This document shows, one piece after another, positions 15,491-22,162 of a stretch of 22,336 bases of DNA (within the stretch, counting starts at the first letter, position 1; every line of letters starts with the position of its first letter). The notes beneath the pieces were generated by a model. It searched no databases. It was not told the DNA's origin and was given only the letters and a program-made list of their open reading frames with translations. The DNA is taken from the IMG/VR virus record IMGVR_UViG_3300032285_002672, positions 1 to 22,336 of that record, one strand, 5' to 3'. Made by a program: the position numbers and the translations under genes. The DNA comes from a virus.

Positions 15491-16987
15491 ATGGCATATA
15501 CGATCAATCATTATAATAATTCGTTGATTACAACGGTTGCAGACGGTACAGTCGATGCAACCCTTGATATCAAATTAATTGGAAAAAATTACGCAGGTTA
15601 CGGCTTAATTCAGAACGAAAATTTTGTTTATTTGTTGGAAAATTTTGCATCTTCAACGGGCCCTGCACATCCAGTTGCCGGTCAAGTCTGGTTTGATAGC
15701 GGTAATAGAAAATTAAAATTTTGGGATGGTAGTAGATATCGTAGCACAGGAGGTGCTGAAATTGCCCCTACTAATAGTGCTCCATCCGGCTTAACACAAG
15801 GCGATCTTTGGTTCAACCCAGATACAAATCAAATCTCTGTTTGGAACGGTACAAGTTATACATTAGTTGGTCCGCAAGCTGTTAAAGGTTCTGGGTTAAC
15901 TGAAATGTTAAGTACTAGCGTACTTGATACACAATCTCAACCGCATACAATTATTGAAGCAGTTGATAACGGTCAGGTAGTGTTTATTGTTAGTCCTGAT
16001 TCGGAATTTACACTTGATTCTACATCAAATGCATCTTTAGTATCTTCTGGATTTAACAAAATTCACCAAGGAGTTACACTTGCATATACTAATAATAGTG
16101 CGCAACCTGGACAAACTCAAAACGGTTTTAGATTCTGGGGAACAGCAAGTAATTCAGATAGATTAGGCGGTTTCAATGCTGATCAATTTGTTAAAGTAGG
16201 TAATGCAAGTTTTAGTACAGCAGTAAATTTTGCAGATGTTGGTTATACTGTTGGTAACCCAACTGCTAAATTAGCAGTTTATAATGATTTTAATACAACG
16301 CCGACTATTGAAAATATATATAACAATACAATTGTTTTCAAAACTACAGTAGGCGGTGTTACAGTAACTCCTATGAAAATCGTAGGACAAGATGTGCTTC
16401 CAGGTGTTACAACTGCAAGTAATTTAGGAAATTCTAGTTATCAGTGGGCAAATGTCTGGGCAACTACATTTAATGGTACTGCAACATCTGCTAGTACACT
16501 AATATATAATAATAGTTCAGTTAGCCCAACAATATCGGCCACAGCTAATACTGTTGCAATTCGTGATACCAGCGGTAATCTAAATGCTGTTACTTTTAAT
16601 GGTGCTAGTACTTCGAGCTATTATGCTGACTTGGCAGAAAAATATCTTGCAGATAAAGAATATCCAGTTGGAACTGTTGTTTCAGTGGGCGGTGAAAAAG
16701 AAATTACAGCAAGTACAAAAGGCAATAAAGCTATAGGTGTTATAAGCGGAAACCCAGCTTATATGATGAATAGCGAGTTAGCAGGCGGCATATATGTTGC
16801 TTTAAAAGGTCGTGTTCCGGTATTTATTGATGGTACAGTTGTTAAAGGAGATAAAATTATTCCTGAATCCAACGGCGTAGGTATGGTATTAAATCCTTTA
16901 ACTGACGACGTTGCATTTGTATTTGCCATTGCATTAGAAAGCAACAATCAACCAGGTGTTAAACTTGTAGAATGTGTTGTGCTTTAA
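15491..16987 (+). CDS. Tail fibre protein with Peptidase_G2-like C-terminal domain (498 aa)
   Basis: Residues 1-240 are the shared fibre module: LIGKNYAGYGLIQNENF, LLENFASS, GQVWFDSGNRKLKFWDGSRY, QGDLWFNPDTNQISVWNG and FRFWGTASNSDRLGGFNADQ. The middle has a shaft-like region with LGNSSYQWANVWATTFNG near 313. From about residue 375 comes a distinct end domain: YYADLAEKYLADKEYPVGTV, IGVISGNPAYMMNSE, GGIYVALKGRVPVF, VVKGDKIIPE, ending LVECVVL. This resembles the C-terminal Peptidase_G2 / intramolecular-chaperone autocleavage family of phage appendages (GADYAE...IGIVSxNP type), which helps trimerise the fibre and may cut itself off. I cannot assign the cleavage residues, so self-processing is unproven. 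It has its own putative late promoter. Confidence 0.85.
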   Translation: MAYTINHYNNSLITTVADGTVDATLDIKLIGKNYAGYGLIQNENFVYLLENFASSTGPAHPVAGQVWFDSGNRKLKFWDGSRYRSTGGAEIAPTNSAPSGLTQGDLWFNPDTNQISVWNGTSYTLVGPQAVKGSGLTEMLSTSVLDTQSQPHTIIEAVDNGQVVFIVSPDSEFTLDSTSNASLVSSGFNKIHQGVTLAYTNNSAQPGQTQNGFRFWGTASNSDRLGGFNADQFVKVGNASFSTAVNFADVGYTVGNPTAKLAVYNDFNTTPTIENIYNNTIVFKTTVGGVTVTPMKIVGQDVLPGVTTASNLGNSSYQWANVWATTFNGTATSASTLIYNNSSVSPTISATANTVAIRDTSGNLNAVTFNGASTSSYYADLAEKYLADKEYPVGTVVSVGGEKEITASTKGNKAIGVISGNPAYMMNSELAGGIYVALKGRVPVFIDGTVVKGDKIIPESNGVGMVLNPLTDDVAFVFAIALESNNQPGVKLVECVVL

Positions 16988-17013
16988 AAAGACGTTATAT
17001 TAAAGGATAAAAA

Positions 17014-17934
17014 ATGGCTGGACAAGGCACGAAGATTCTCGCTAGTGATTTTAATCAAATTCAAACAATTGCCGCTAACGTGTTAGGCACCGGGTCGGGC
17101 CAGCTTGGTTACGGACAGCCTCTTACCAGCAACCAAGTATCAATCGGAACAAAAATCACTGCATTGGGTTGGCAACATTTAAAGAATGATTTAATTAAAG
17201 CTCGGCAACATCAAACTGGCGCAGACGAAAGTGCAAGTATACCAGATATAACTACTAGCAACATTGTTGCAGAAAATGATAGATCTTCGTATCTAACTTT
17301 TGCAAATCTAGTTCAAACATATGCTCTTAATGTAGATCCTACACAAACATCTTTACGTACACTAAGTAGCCCTACTAGAAGTACCCCATGGTCAGGAACA
17401 CTTACGCATCAGGTTATATTGACATTTAGTAGTGCAAATGCGGCAAGATACTATTTTAATTCAGGCGGCACAATCTTGTTTACTGCAAGTTTAGATAATA
17501 CAAATACTCAATTAAATACTGATTGGTATAATTTATTAGGAGCTATTGGTATTATTTCTATGAATTATAATAGTACTACACAAGTTGCAAACTCCGCATC
17601 GTATCCAAGTGCCGGATCGACTCCTACAGGCTCGCCTGCTGGCGGCCTTGGGTTTTATCAACTTAATAGTACACCTCAAACAATTTTTACAAAAAATGCA
17701 AGTACTTATTCGGGCGACCAATATCGAATATTAGCTAGTATAGATGCTACTCGTAGTATACTTACATTTAGAATCCAATTCCAAGCAACTGCTCCTGGCC
17801 CAGGCGGCGGCCAGGTTGAACAAGTCACTGGAACTTTGGCCAGTACAGTACAGGCTAATCATGCATCTGGTTCGAACGTATCGATGCTATCTCCTACTAA
17901 TTACATTCCTGCGGTAACTAGCTCAGGACCGTAA
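17014..17934 (+). CDS. Probable phage virion protein, function unknown (306 aa)
   Basis: A 306-residue protein beginning MAGQGTKILASDFNQIQTIA and rich in Ser, Thr, Asn, Gly and Gln, with no signal peptide or membrane segment. The first 110 residues look partly helical (WQHLKNDLIKARQH). The rest is beta-like, with many aromatic and Thr strands, a glycine/proline-rich turn GPGGGQVEQVTG near 267, and a low-complexity tail PTNYIPAVTSSGP. I know similar proteins only as conserved hypotheticals beside fibre genes of aquatic phages. An AAAGGA ribosome-binding site (17002-17007) with a 6-base spacer supports the start. It sits 26 bases after the third fibre gene and probably shares its late transcript, so a structural role is likely but inferred. 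Confidence 0.75.
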   Translation: MAGQGTKILASDFNQIQTIAANVLGTGSGQLGYGQPLTSNQVSIGTKITALGWQHLKNDLIKARQHQTGADESASIPDITTSNIVAENDRSSYLTFANLVQTYALNVDPTQTSLRTLSSPTRSTPWSGTLTHQVILTFSSANAARYYFNSGGTILFTASLDNTNTQLNTDWYNLLGAIGIISMNYNSTTQVANSASYPSAGSTPTGSPAGGLGFYQLNSTPQTIFTKNASTYSGDQYRILASIDATRSILTFRIQFQATAPGPGGGQVEQVTGTLASTVQANHASGSNVSMLSPTNYIPAVTSSGP

Positions 17935-17962
17935 ACTATTTTTCGATATTAAGATAATTATA

Positions 17963-17984
17963 GTAGTGTATTATGATACATTAC
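17963..17984 (+). other. Hairpin in the leader of the glycosyltransferase cassette
   Basis: GTAGTGTAT (17963-17971) pairs with ATACATTAC (17976-17984) around a TATG loop, giving 9 base pairs including one G-U. The Shine-Dalgarno GGAG (17985-17988) starts at the next base and the ATG follows at 17995. There is no T-run after it, so it does not look like an intrinsic terminator. It may influence initiation at 17995, protect an RNA end or mark a processing site; its function is inferred. Confidence 0.45.
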
Positions 17985-17994
17985 GGAGTTATCT

Positions 17995-18345
17995 ATGGAC
18001 GAAAAAGTTGAAAAAGCGTTTGCAGTTGCAAACTATATGGCTACGTTGTCTAATCAACGCAGAATTATTTTAGAAGAATACAATCAAAGTTTATTATACT
18101 ATAAACATGGAGCAACTTTTAAAGTAACTCCTGAATTGATTAGTCTGGCTAAAATTTGTTTAGACATGGAAAAAACTACTGATGTTGTATTTGTAGATTT
18201 AAATAACCTTCCAGTTATTGTACCTTCTGTACAAGAATTTTTTAATGATATAGTTGATTTATATTTTATAGCAACATCGGAATACTCAGAAAAATATAAA
18301 AGTATTAAGTCAAAACGTAAAATTGCAGATATTTTTGATCTATGA
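17995..18345 (+). CDS. Small conserved-type phage protein, function unknown (116 aa)
   Basis: A 116-residue, mostly helical, charged protein beginning MDEKVEKAFAVANYMATLSN, followed by QRRIILEEYNQSLLYY, and ending in a basic stretch KSIKSKRKIADIFDL. No catalytic motif, membrane segment or DNA-binding motif is evident. I recall similar small proteins in marine T4-like phages, also of unknown function. GGAG at 17985-17988 supports the start and a hairpin lies directly upstream. Its stop overlaps the next ATG by four bases (ATGA), so it is translationally coupled to the first glycosyltransferase-like gene. A helper or regulatory role in that cassette is speculation. Confidence 0.75.
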   Translation: MDEKVEKAFAVANYMATLSNQRRIILEEYNQSLLYYKHGATFKVTPELISLAKICLDMEKTTDVVFVDLNNLPVIVPSVQEFFNDIVDLYFIATSEYSEKYKSIKSKRKIADIFDL

Positions 18346-19187
18346 ATGGTGCTGTAATATTTGCTCAAAACAATGCAAGATTTGACTATGTTAAACTTGC
18401 AATATTTTCAGCCAAACAAATAAAACAATATTTAGACATTCCTGTTAGTATAATAACAGATAGCAAAGACTGGCTAGAAAAAATGTACCCCGACCATCCA
18501 TTTGATAAAATTATCAATGTCGAATCTTCTTCAAATCAGCAATTAAAAAATGTTAATGACGGATCTTTATATAAAACAAAAATAGATTGGAAAAATAAAG
18601 AACGCACTAGCATCTATCAATTATCGCCGTACGATAAAACTTTAGTAATAGATAGCGATTATATTTTAAATTCTAGTATACTTAAATCGGCGTTTGATAA
18701 TGATTACGATTTACAAATTTATCGTAATAGTTTAGATTTAGCGGGTTGGAGAGATACTAGCGAGTTTTCCAGAATTAATCTTTATTCTATTCCATTTTAC
18801 TGGGCAACAGTATTTGTATTTCAAAAAAATACAGTAATGGAAAAATTCTTTGATTTAGTTGAGTTTATTAAAACTAATTGGGATTATTTTAAATTATTGT
18901 ATAATATCAGGTCTGACACATATAGAAATGATTTTTCTTTTAGTATTGCTATTCATATTTTAAATGGAAAAACAGAAAATAATTTTGCTGTAGAACTTCC
19001 TGGAAAGATGACCTATATTTTAGATAGAGATTTCTTAGTAAATGCCAAACATAATGTAATGAATTTTTTAGTAGAAAAAGAAAAATATCTCGGCGAATAT
19101 ACTTTAGTAAAAACAACCGGACTAGACATTCATGTTATGAATAAATCTAGTTTAAGTAGATTTATCGATGGAGGGTCAGGTGTCTAA
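18342..19187 (+). CDS. Glycosyltransferase-like protein, GT-A fold, GT8-like (281 aa)
   Basis: The N-terminus GAVIFAQNNARFDYVKLAIF and the strand VSIITDS (near 35-41) look like the nucleotide-sugar half of a GT-A Rossmann-like fold. LSPYDKTLVIDSDYIL places a D-x-D motif at D104-S105-D106, the site that binds the metal and UDP-sugar phosphates in such enzymes. FSFSIAIHIL near 200 and a late His (DIHVMNKSSL) are further matches to the next gene. That gene is a clear paralog: FAQN, SPYxxTxVxDxD, and the pattern E/V-F-x-x-x-N-W are shared in the same order. It would transfer a sugar in the cytoplasm. Donor and acceptor are unknown; modification of virion protein, DNA or host surface glycan are all possible. 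No strong ribosome-binding site is seen, so initiation probably depends on the ATGA overlap. Confidence 0.7.
   Translation: MNGAVIFAQNNARFDYVKLAIFSAKQIKQYLDIPVSIITDSKDWLEKMYPDHPFDKIINVESSSNQQLKNVNDGSLYKTKIDWKNKERTSIYQLSPYDKTLVIDSDYILNSSILKSAFDNDYDLQIYRNSLDLAGWRDTSEFSRINLYSIPFYWATVFVFQKNTVMEKFFDLVEFIKTNWDYFKLLYNIRSDTYRNDFSFSIAIHILNGKTENNFAVELPGKMTYILDRDFLVNAKHNVMNFLVEKEKYLGEYTLVKTTGLDIHVMNKSSLSRFIDGGSGV
19170..19175 (+). promoter_or_regulatory. Ribosome-binding site GGAGGG favouring a GTG start at 19180
   Basis: GGAGGG lies four bases before GTG (19180-19182) and overlaps the in-frame ATG at 19168, where it cannot act as that ATG's own site. The GTG start also gives an N-terminus (MSKGFIVFAQN) that lines up with the upstream paralog (MNGAVIFAQN). 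I therefore place the start at GTG, four residues shorter than the longest frame. Confidence 0.65.
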
Positions 19188-20019
19188 AGGATTTATAGTT
19201 TTTGCTCAAAATACTGATAGTGTTGATTATATTCAGCAAGCCTACGCATTGGCATTAAGTATTAAATTTACACAATTGGAAGTTACCAATATTAGTATAG
19301 TTACTAGTGATAGTGTACCTGAAGAATATCAGCATGCATTTGATCAAATAATTCCTATTCCGTGGCTTGATGAAAAATCATCAAGTAAGTTTGCCGCAGA
19401 ACATCGATGGAAATTATATCATGCTAGTCCGTATCATGAAACTATAGTATTAGATACCGATATGCTTTTATTAGAAGATATTAGTTCTTGGTGGAAATAT
19501 TGTAGTAATTATAATATTAGATTTTGTAATAATATTTTAAATTATAAACTAGAACATGTTTCTGATATTGTCCATCGAAAAGTGTTTATATCTAACAAAT
19601 TAACCAACCCTTATTTTGCTTTGCACTATTTTAAAAAATCTGAAACATCTTTAGAATTTTATCGTGTATTAGAATTTGTTGTTAATAATTGGGAACTATG
19701 CTGGGATAAATTTGCATCGTCTAATTATCAAAAATGGTTAAGTATGGATTTAGCAGTAGCCGTGGCAACAGAGCTATCTTTAATGCATGACGAAGTAATG
19801 GATAATACCGGTATTTTGAAATTTGTTCATATGAAAACACCAATTCAAGGATGGGATAGCTCTTATGAAAAATGGACAGATGCTGTTTCTTACGTATTAA
19901 ATTCTCGAGGAGAATTTTTAGTGAATAATATAAAACAACCTGCATTATTTCATTATGTAGAAAAAGATTTTATAACGCCTAAAATGCTTAATAAGCTCGA
20001 GGAGTTATGCAATGGCTAA
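19180..20019 (+). CDS. Glycosyltransferase-like protein, GT-A fold, paralog of the preceding gene (279 aa)
   Basis: From the GTG start the protein reads MSKGFIVFAQNTDSVDYIQQ and then ISIVTSD. RWKLYHASPYHETIVLDTDM places the D-x-D motif at D92-T93-D94. WLSMDLAVAVATEL near 192-205 corresponds to the FSFSIAIHIL region of the upstream paralog, and FHYVEKDF provides the C-terminal His. It is better preserved as a GT-A enzyme than its neighbour, with an acidic run LLLEDISSWW after the D-x-D. It overlaps the upstream stop by 8 bases and the next gene by 8 bases, indicating a coupled operon. Sugar transfer is inferred from fold motifs; donor and acceptor are unknown. An ATG at 19168 is the alternative start. 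Confidence 0.72.
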   Translation: MSKGFIVFAQNTDSVDYIQQAYALALSIKFTQLEVTNISIVTSDSVPEEYQHAFDQIIPIPWLDEKSSSKFAAEHRWKLYHASPYHETIVLDTDMLLLEDISSWWKYCSNYNIRFCNNILNYKLEHVSDIVHRKVFISNKLTNPYFALHYFKKSETSLEFYRVLEFVVNNWELCWDKFASSNYQKWLSMDLAVAVATELSLMHDEVMDNTGILKFVHMKTPIQGWDSSYEKWTDAVSYVLNSRGEFLVNNIKQPALFHYVEKDFITPKMLNKLEELCNG

Positions 20020-20533
20020 AAAGAAAAAAATACTACCCCCTCCTGCATTGCTCCCGTCTAAATTTTATGTTGAATACGATGAATTTGGAAACATAGTATC
20101 GGTGTTAAATGAAACTATAGAAACAACTATGAGTTTGTTAGAAATTACGTTTGAAACATATCAAAAGTTTGTACAACATAAAAATAAATTTTCAGATTTT
20201 AAAATAGACAACGGGGAATTAATTTGTATCAGATCTGACAATATAATTACAACAAGTATATTTCTATACGAAACAGCTTCTAGCAGGACAGCTGATTTAG
20301 AAATTTATCACAACGATTTGTGGACATTTATTTTAGCAACCCCAGTTAAGGCTAATGTAACATTTTTTCTTACATTAGAAGCAGATAGAAATTGTTTGAT
20401 TAGGACATTTAATTTAAATTTTAAAGATTTGTCTGTAAACAAAATTGTTTTTCCTTATGAAACTGAAATGGAACGACAGACTAATTTTTTATTTTTAACT
20501 GATTCTAAGTTATCATTTAAATATATAGATTAA
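20012..20533 (+). CDS. Hypothetical protein within the glycosyltransferase cassette (173 aa)
   Basis: The protein begins with a lysine run and a proline stretch (MAKKKKILPPPALLPSKFYV), then a short helical segment and a mainly beta C-terminal part (TTSIFLYETASS, ADLEIYHNDLWTFIL, NVTFFLTLEADRN, FLTDSKLSFKYID). I do not recognise the family. No membrane helix or catalytic motif is apparent. GAGGAG at 20000-20005 supports the ATG, which overlaps the preceding stop by 8 bases. The beta-rich composition would suit a small virion or binding protein; being embedded between glycosyltransferase-like genes, it might also be their acceptor or partner. Both are guesses. Confidence 0.72.
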   Translation: MAKKKKILPPPALLPSKFYVEYDEFGNIVSVLNETIETTMSLLEITFETYQKFVQHKNKFSDFKIDNGELICIRSDNIITTSIFLYETASSRTADLEIYHNDLWTFILATPVKANVTFFLTLEADRNCLIRTFNLNFKDLSVNKIVFPYETEMERQTNFLFLTDSKLSFKYID

Positions 20534-20543
20534 AGGATTTTAA

Positions 20544-21446
20544 ATGAGTAATACAATAAAAGTAATTGAGCAAGATATTATTTTTCTTAGCTATAACGAG
20601 CCAAACGCTGAAAAAAACTATGCAGATTTGTTAACTAAAGTGCCATGGGCTAAACGTGTACACGGAGTTAAAGGATCAGACGCGGCACATAAAGCGTGTG
20701 CGGCACAATGCGAAACGGAATATTTTGTCACAGTGGACGGAGACAATATTATAGATCCAAAATTTCTTGAAGTAGAAATTGACTTAGATAAATTAGGATT
20801 AACTAAAGATCATGTATTCAGTTGGTGCGGCAAAGTTCATGTTAACGGGCTTATGTACGGCAATGGCGGCCTTAAAATGTGGACTCCTGACTTTGTTAAT
20901 AATATGCGAACACATGAAAACAGTGACCCTACTGATACTAAAGGATTAGTTGAATTTTGTTTTGATGACAAATATTATCAGTTTACAGAAAATTATAGTG
21001 AAAGTTTTACTAACGGTACGCCCGAACAAGCATGGCGGGCAGGATTCCGTGAAGGTGTAAAGATGAGTCTAGATCAAGGTGCTAAAGTTGGGGATCTTAA
21101 AAAAACTCACTGGCAAAACTATCAAAGATTACTAATATGGTCAAGCGTTGGTGCTGATGTTGAAAACGGTATTTGGAGTGTGCTAGGTGCAAGAGAAGGG
21201 TGCTATCTTACTAATTGCACTGATTGGGACTATTCAAATGTCCGTGATTTTGACTACCTTGCAAATCATTGGCAAACAAAACATGAAGGAAAAGATCCTA
21301 GTATAACATCTTCTTATATTAATTTTCTAGGAAAAAAATTAATAGACGAATGCGGATTAGAGATTGCTAATTTAGATCCTGCCGGAAGTGTATTACTTAA
21401 AACAGTTTATAGTAATGCTCCAAGGAGAGTTCATCCGCATGTATGA
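20544..21446 (+). CDS. Glycosyltransferase-like protein with DGD motif (300 aa)
   Basis: The N-terminus DIIFLSYNEPNAEKNYADLL is typical of a GT-A nucleotide-sugar-binding strand and loop. RVHGVKGSDAAHKACAAQ is followed by YFVTVDGDNII with a D-x-D at D65-G66-D67. GLMYGNGGLKMWTPDFV and TPEQAWRAGFREGVKMS are later landmarks, all conserved in order in the next gene, which is a paralog. I recognise this type from aquatic T4-like phages, where it stays poorly annotated. The reaction would be cytoplasmic sugar transfer; donor and acceptor cannot be read. AAAGGA just before the ATG (spacer about 6 bases) is a good ribosome-binding site. The stop lies 8 bases inside the start of the next gene. Confidence 0.7.
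   Translation: MSNTIKVIEQDIIFLSYNEPNAEKNYADLLTKVPWAKRVHGVKGSDAAHKACAAQCETEYFVTVDGDNIIDPKFLEVEIDLDKLGLTKDHVFSWCGKVHVNGLMYGNGGLKMWTPDFVNNMRTHENSDPTDTKGLVEFCFDDKYYQFTENYSESFTNGTPEQAWRAGFREGVKMSLDQGAKVGDLKKTHWQNYQRLLIWSSVGADVENGIWSVLGAREGCYLTNCTDWDYSNVRDFDYLANHWQTKHEGKDPSITSSYINFLGKKLIDECGLEIANLDPAGSVLLKTVYSNAPRRVHPHV
21422..21427 (+). promoter_or_regulatory. Ribosome-binding site AAGGAG deciding the start at 21439
   Basis: AAGGAG stands 11 bases before ATG 21439. The frame stays open upstream to a GTG at 21388, but that start has no comparable site and would add 17 residues running deep into the previous gene. The ATG start gives MYDIVFISYNEP, which aligns with DIIFLSYNEP of the upstream paralog. 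Confidence 0.7.
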
Positions 21447-22158
21447 TATAGTTTTTATATCTTATAATGAACCAAAAGCTAGCATAAAGTTTTTAGAACT
21501 AGTAAGCAATCCATTTTTAGTAAACCGTAGTATTATACATGTACACGGAGTTACCGGAATACAACATGCACACGTTGCGGCAGCTAAACAAGTTTCTACA
21601 AAAATGTTTTATGTAGTAGATTCTGATGCTGAAATATTGCCAAATTTTCGATTTAATTTAAAATTAGACCCAAGCGAAGAAGATATTGTACATGTTTGGC
21701 AAAGTCGCAATCCTATTAATGGACTAGTGTATGGATACGGAGGAGTTAAATTACTCCCTCGAGAGTTAACTTTGAATATGGATTTAAATAGCCACGATAT
21801 GACTACAAGTATTTCTAGTAGATTTAAAGTAATTCCTAAAACAAGTAACATAACAGCATTTAATACAGATCCGTTAAGCACATGGCGCAGTAGTTTTAGG
21901 GAATGTGCAAAATTGGCAAGTAAAATTATTATTGGACAGAATGATCAAGAATCTGAAAACAGATTAAATGTATGGAGATTTAATCAAAGTAACGCACCGT
22001 TTGCTGAATATTCTAGAAGCGGTGCAAGTGCAGGCCACTGGTATGGAACAACTTATAAAGATAACCCAAGGGCGTTATCTAAAATAAATGATTATAATTG
22101 GTTAGAATCGGAATATTACGGACATATCCAGGCATTCCCTCCAGAGTCTTTTAAATAA
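21439..22158 (+). CDS. Glycosyltransferase-like protein, shorter paralog of the preceding gene (239 aa)
   Basis: MYDIVFISYNEPKASIKFLE, then IIHVHGVTGIQHAHVAAAKQ, then MFYVVDSDAEI with D-x-D at D61-S62-D63. GLVYGYGGVKLLPRE, DPLSTWRSSFRECAKLA and NRLNVWRFNQSN follow in the same order as in the 300-aa gene upstream. It is about 60 residues shorter, mainly by lacking the upstream gene's C-terminal segment after the FDYLANHW region. The two probably arose by tandem duplication and then diverged widely. The 8-base overlap with the upstream gene implies coupled translation. Its stop overlaps the stop of the convergent thymidylate synthase by 8 bases. The function as a sugar transferase is inferred; a degenerate or binding-only role is possible. 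Confidence 0.7.
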   Translation: MYDIVFISYNEPKASIKFLELVSNPFLVNRSIIHVHGVTGIQHAHVAAAKQVSTKMFYVVDSDAEILPNFRFNLKLDPSEEDIVHVWQSRNPINGLVYGYGGVKLLPRELTLNMDLNSHDMTTSISSRFKVIPKTSNITAFNTDPLSTWRSSFRECAKLASKIIIGQNDQESENRLNVWRFNQSNAPFAEYSRSGASAGHWYGTTYKDNPRALSKINDYNWLESEYYGHIQAFPPESFK

Positions 22159-22162
22159 GACT
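22145..22162. other. Inverted repeat spanning the overlapping convergent stop codons
   Basis: AGTCTT (22145-22150) is the reverse complement of AAGACT (22157-22162), with the six bases TTAAAT between, extendable by one G-U pair. It lies exactly over the overlapping stops of the plus-strand gene and the minus-strand thyX. No T-run follows on either strand, so it is at best a weak bidirectional terminator. Confidence 0.35.

Noticed and set aside
21388-21438. Upstream GTG start for the last plus-strand gene
   Set aside because: No ribosome-binding site precedes it, and the 17 added residues have no counterpart in the paralog; ATG 21439 has AAGGAG and aligns.
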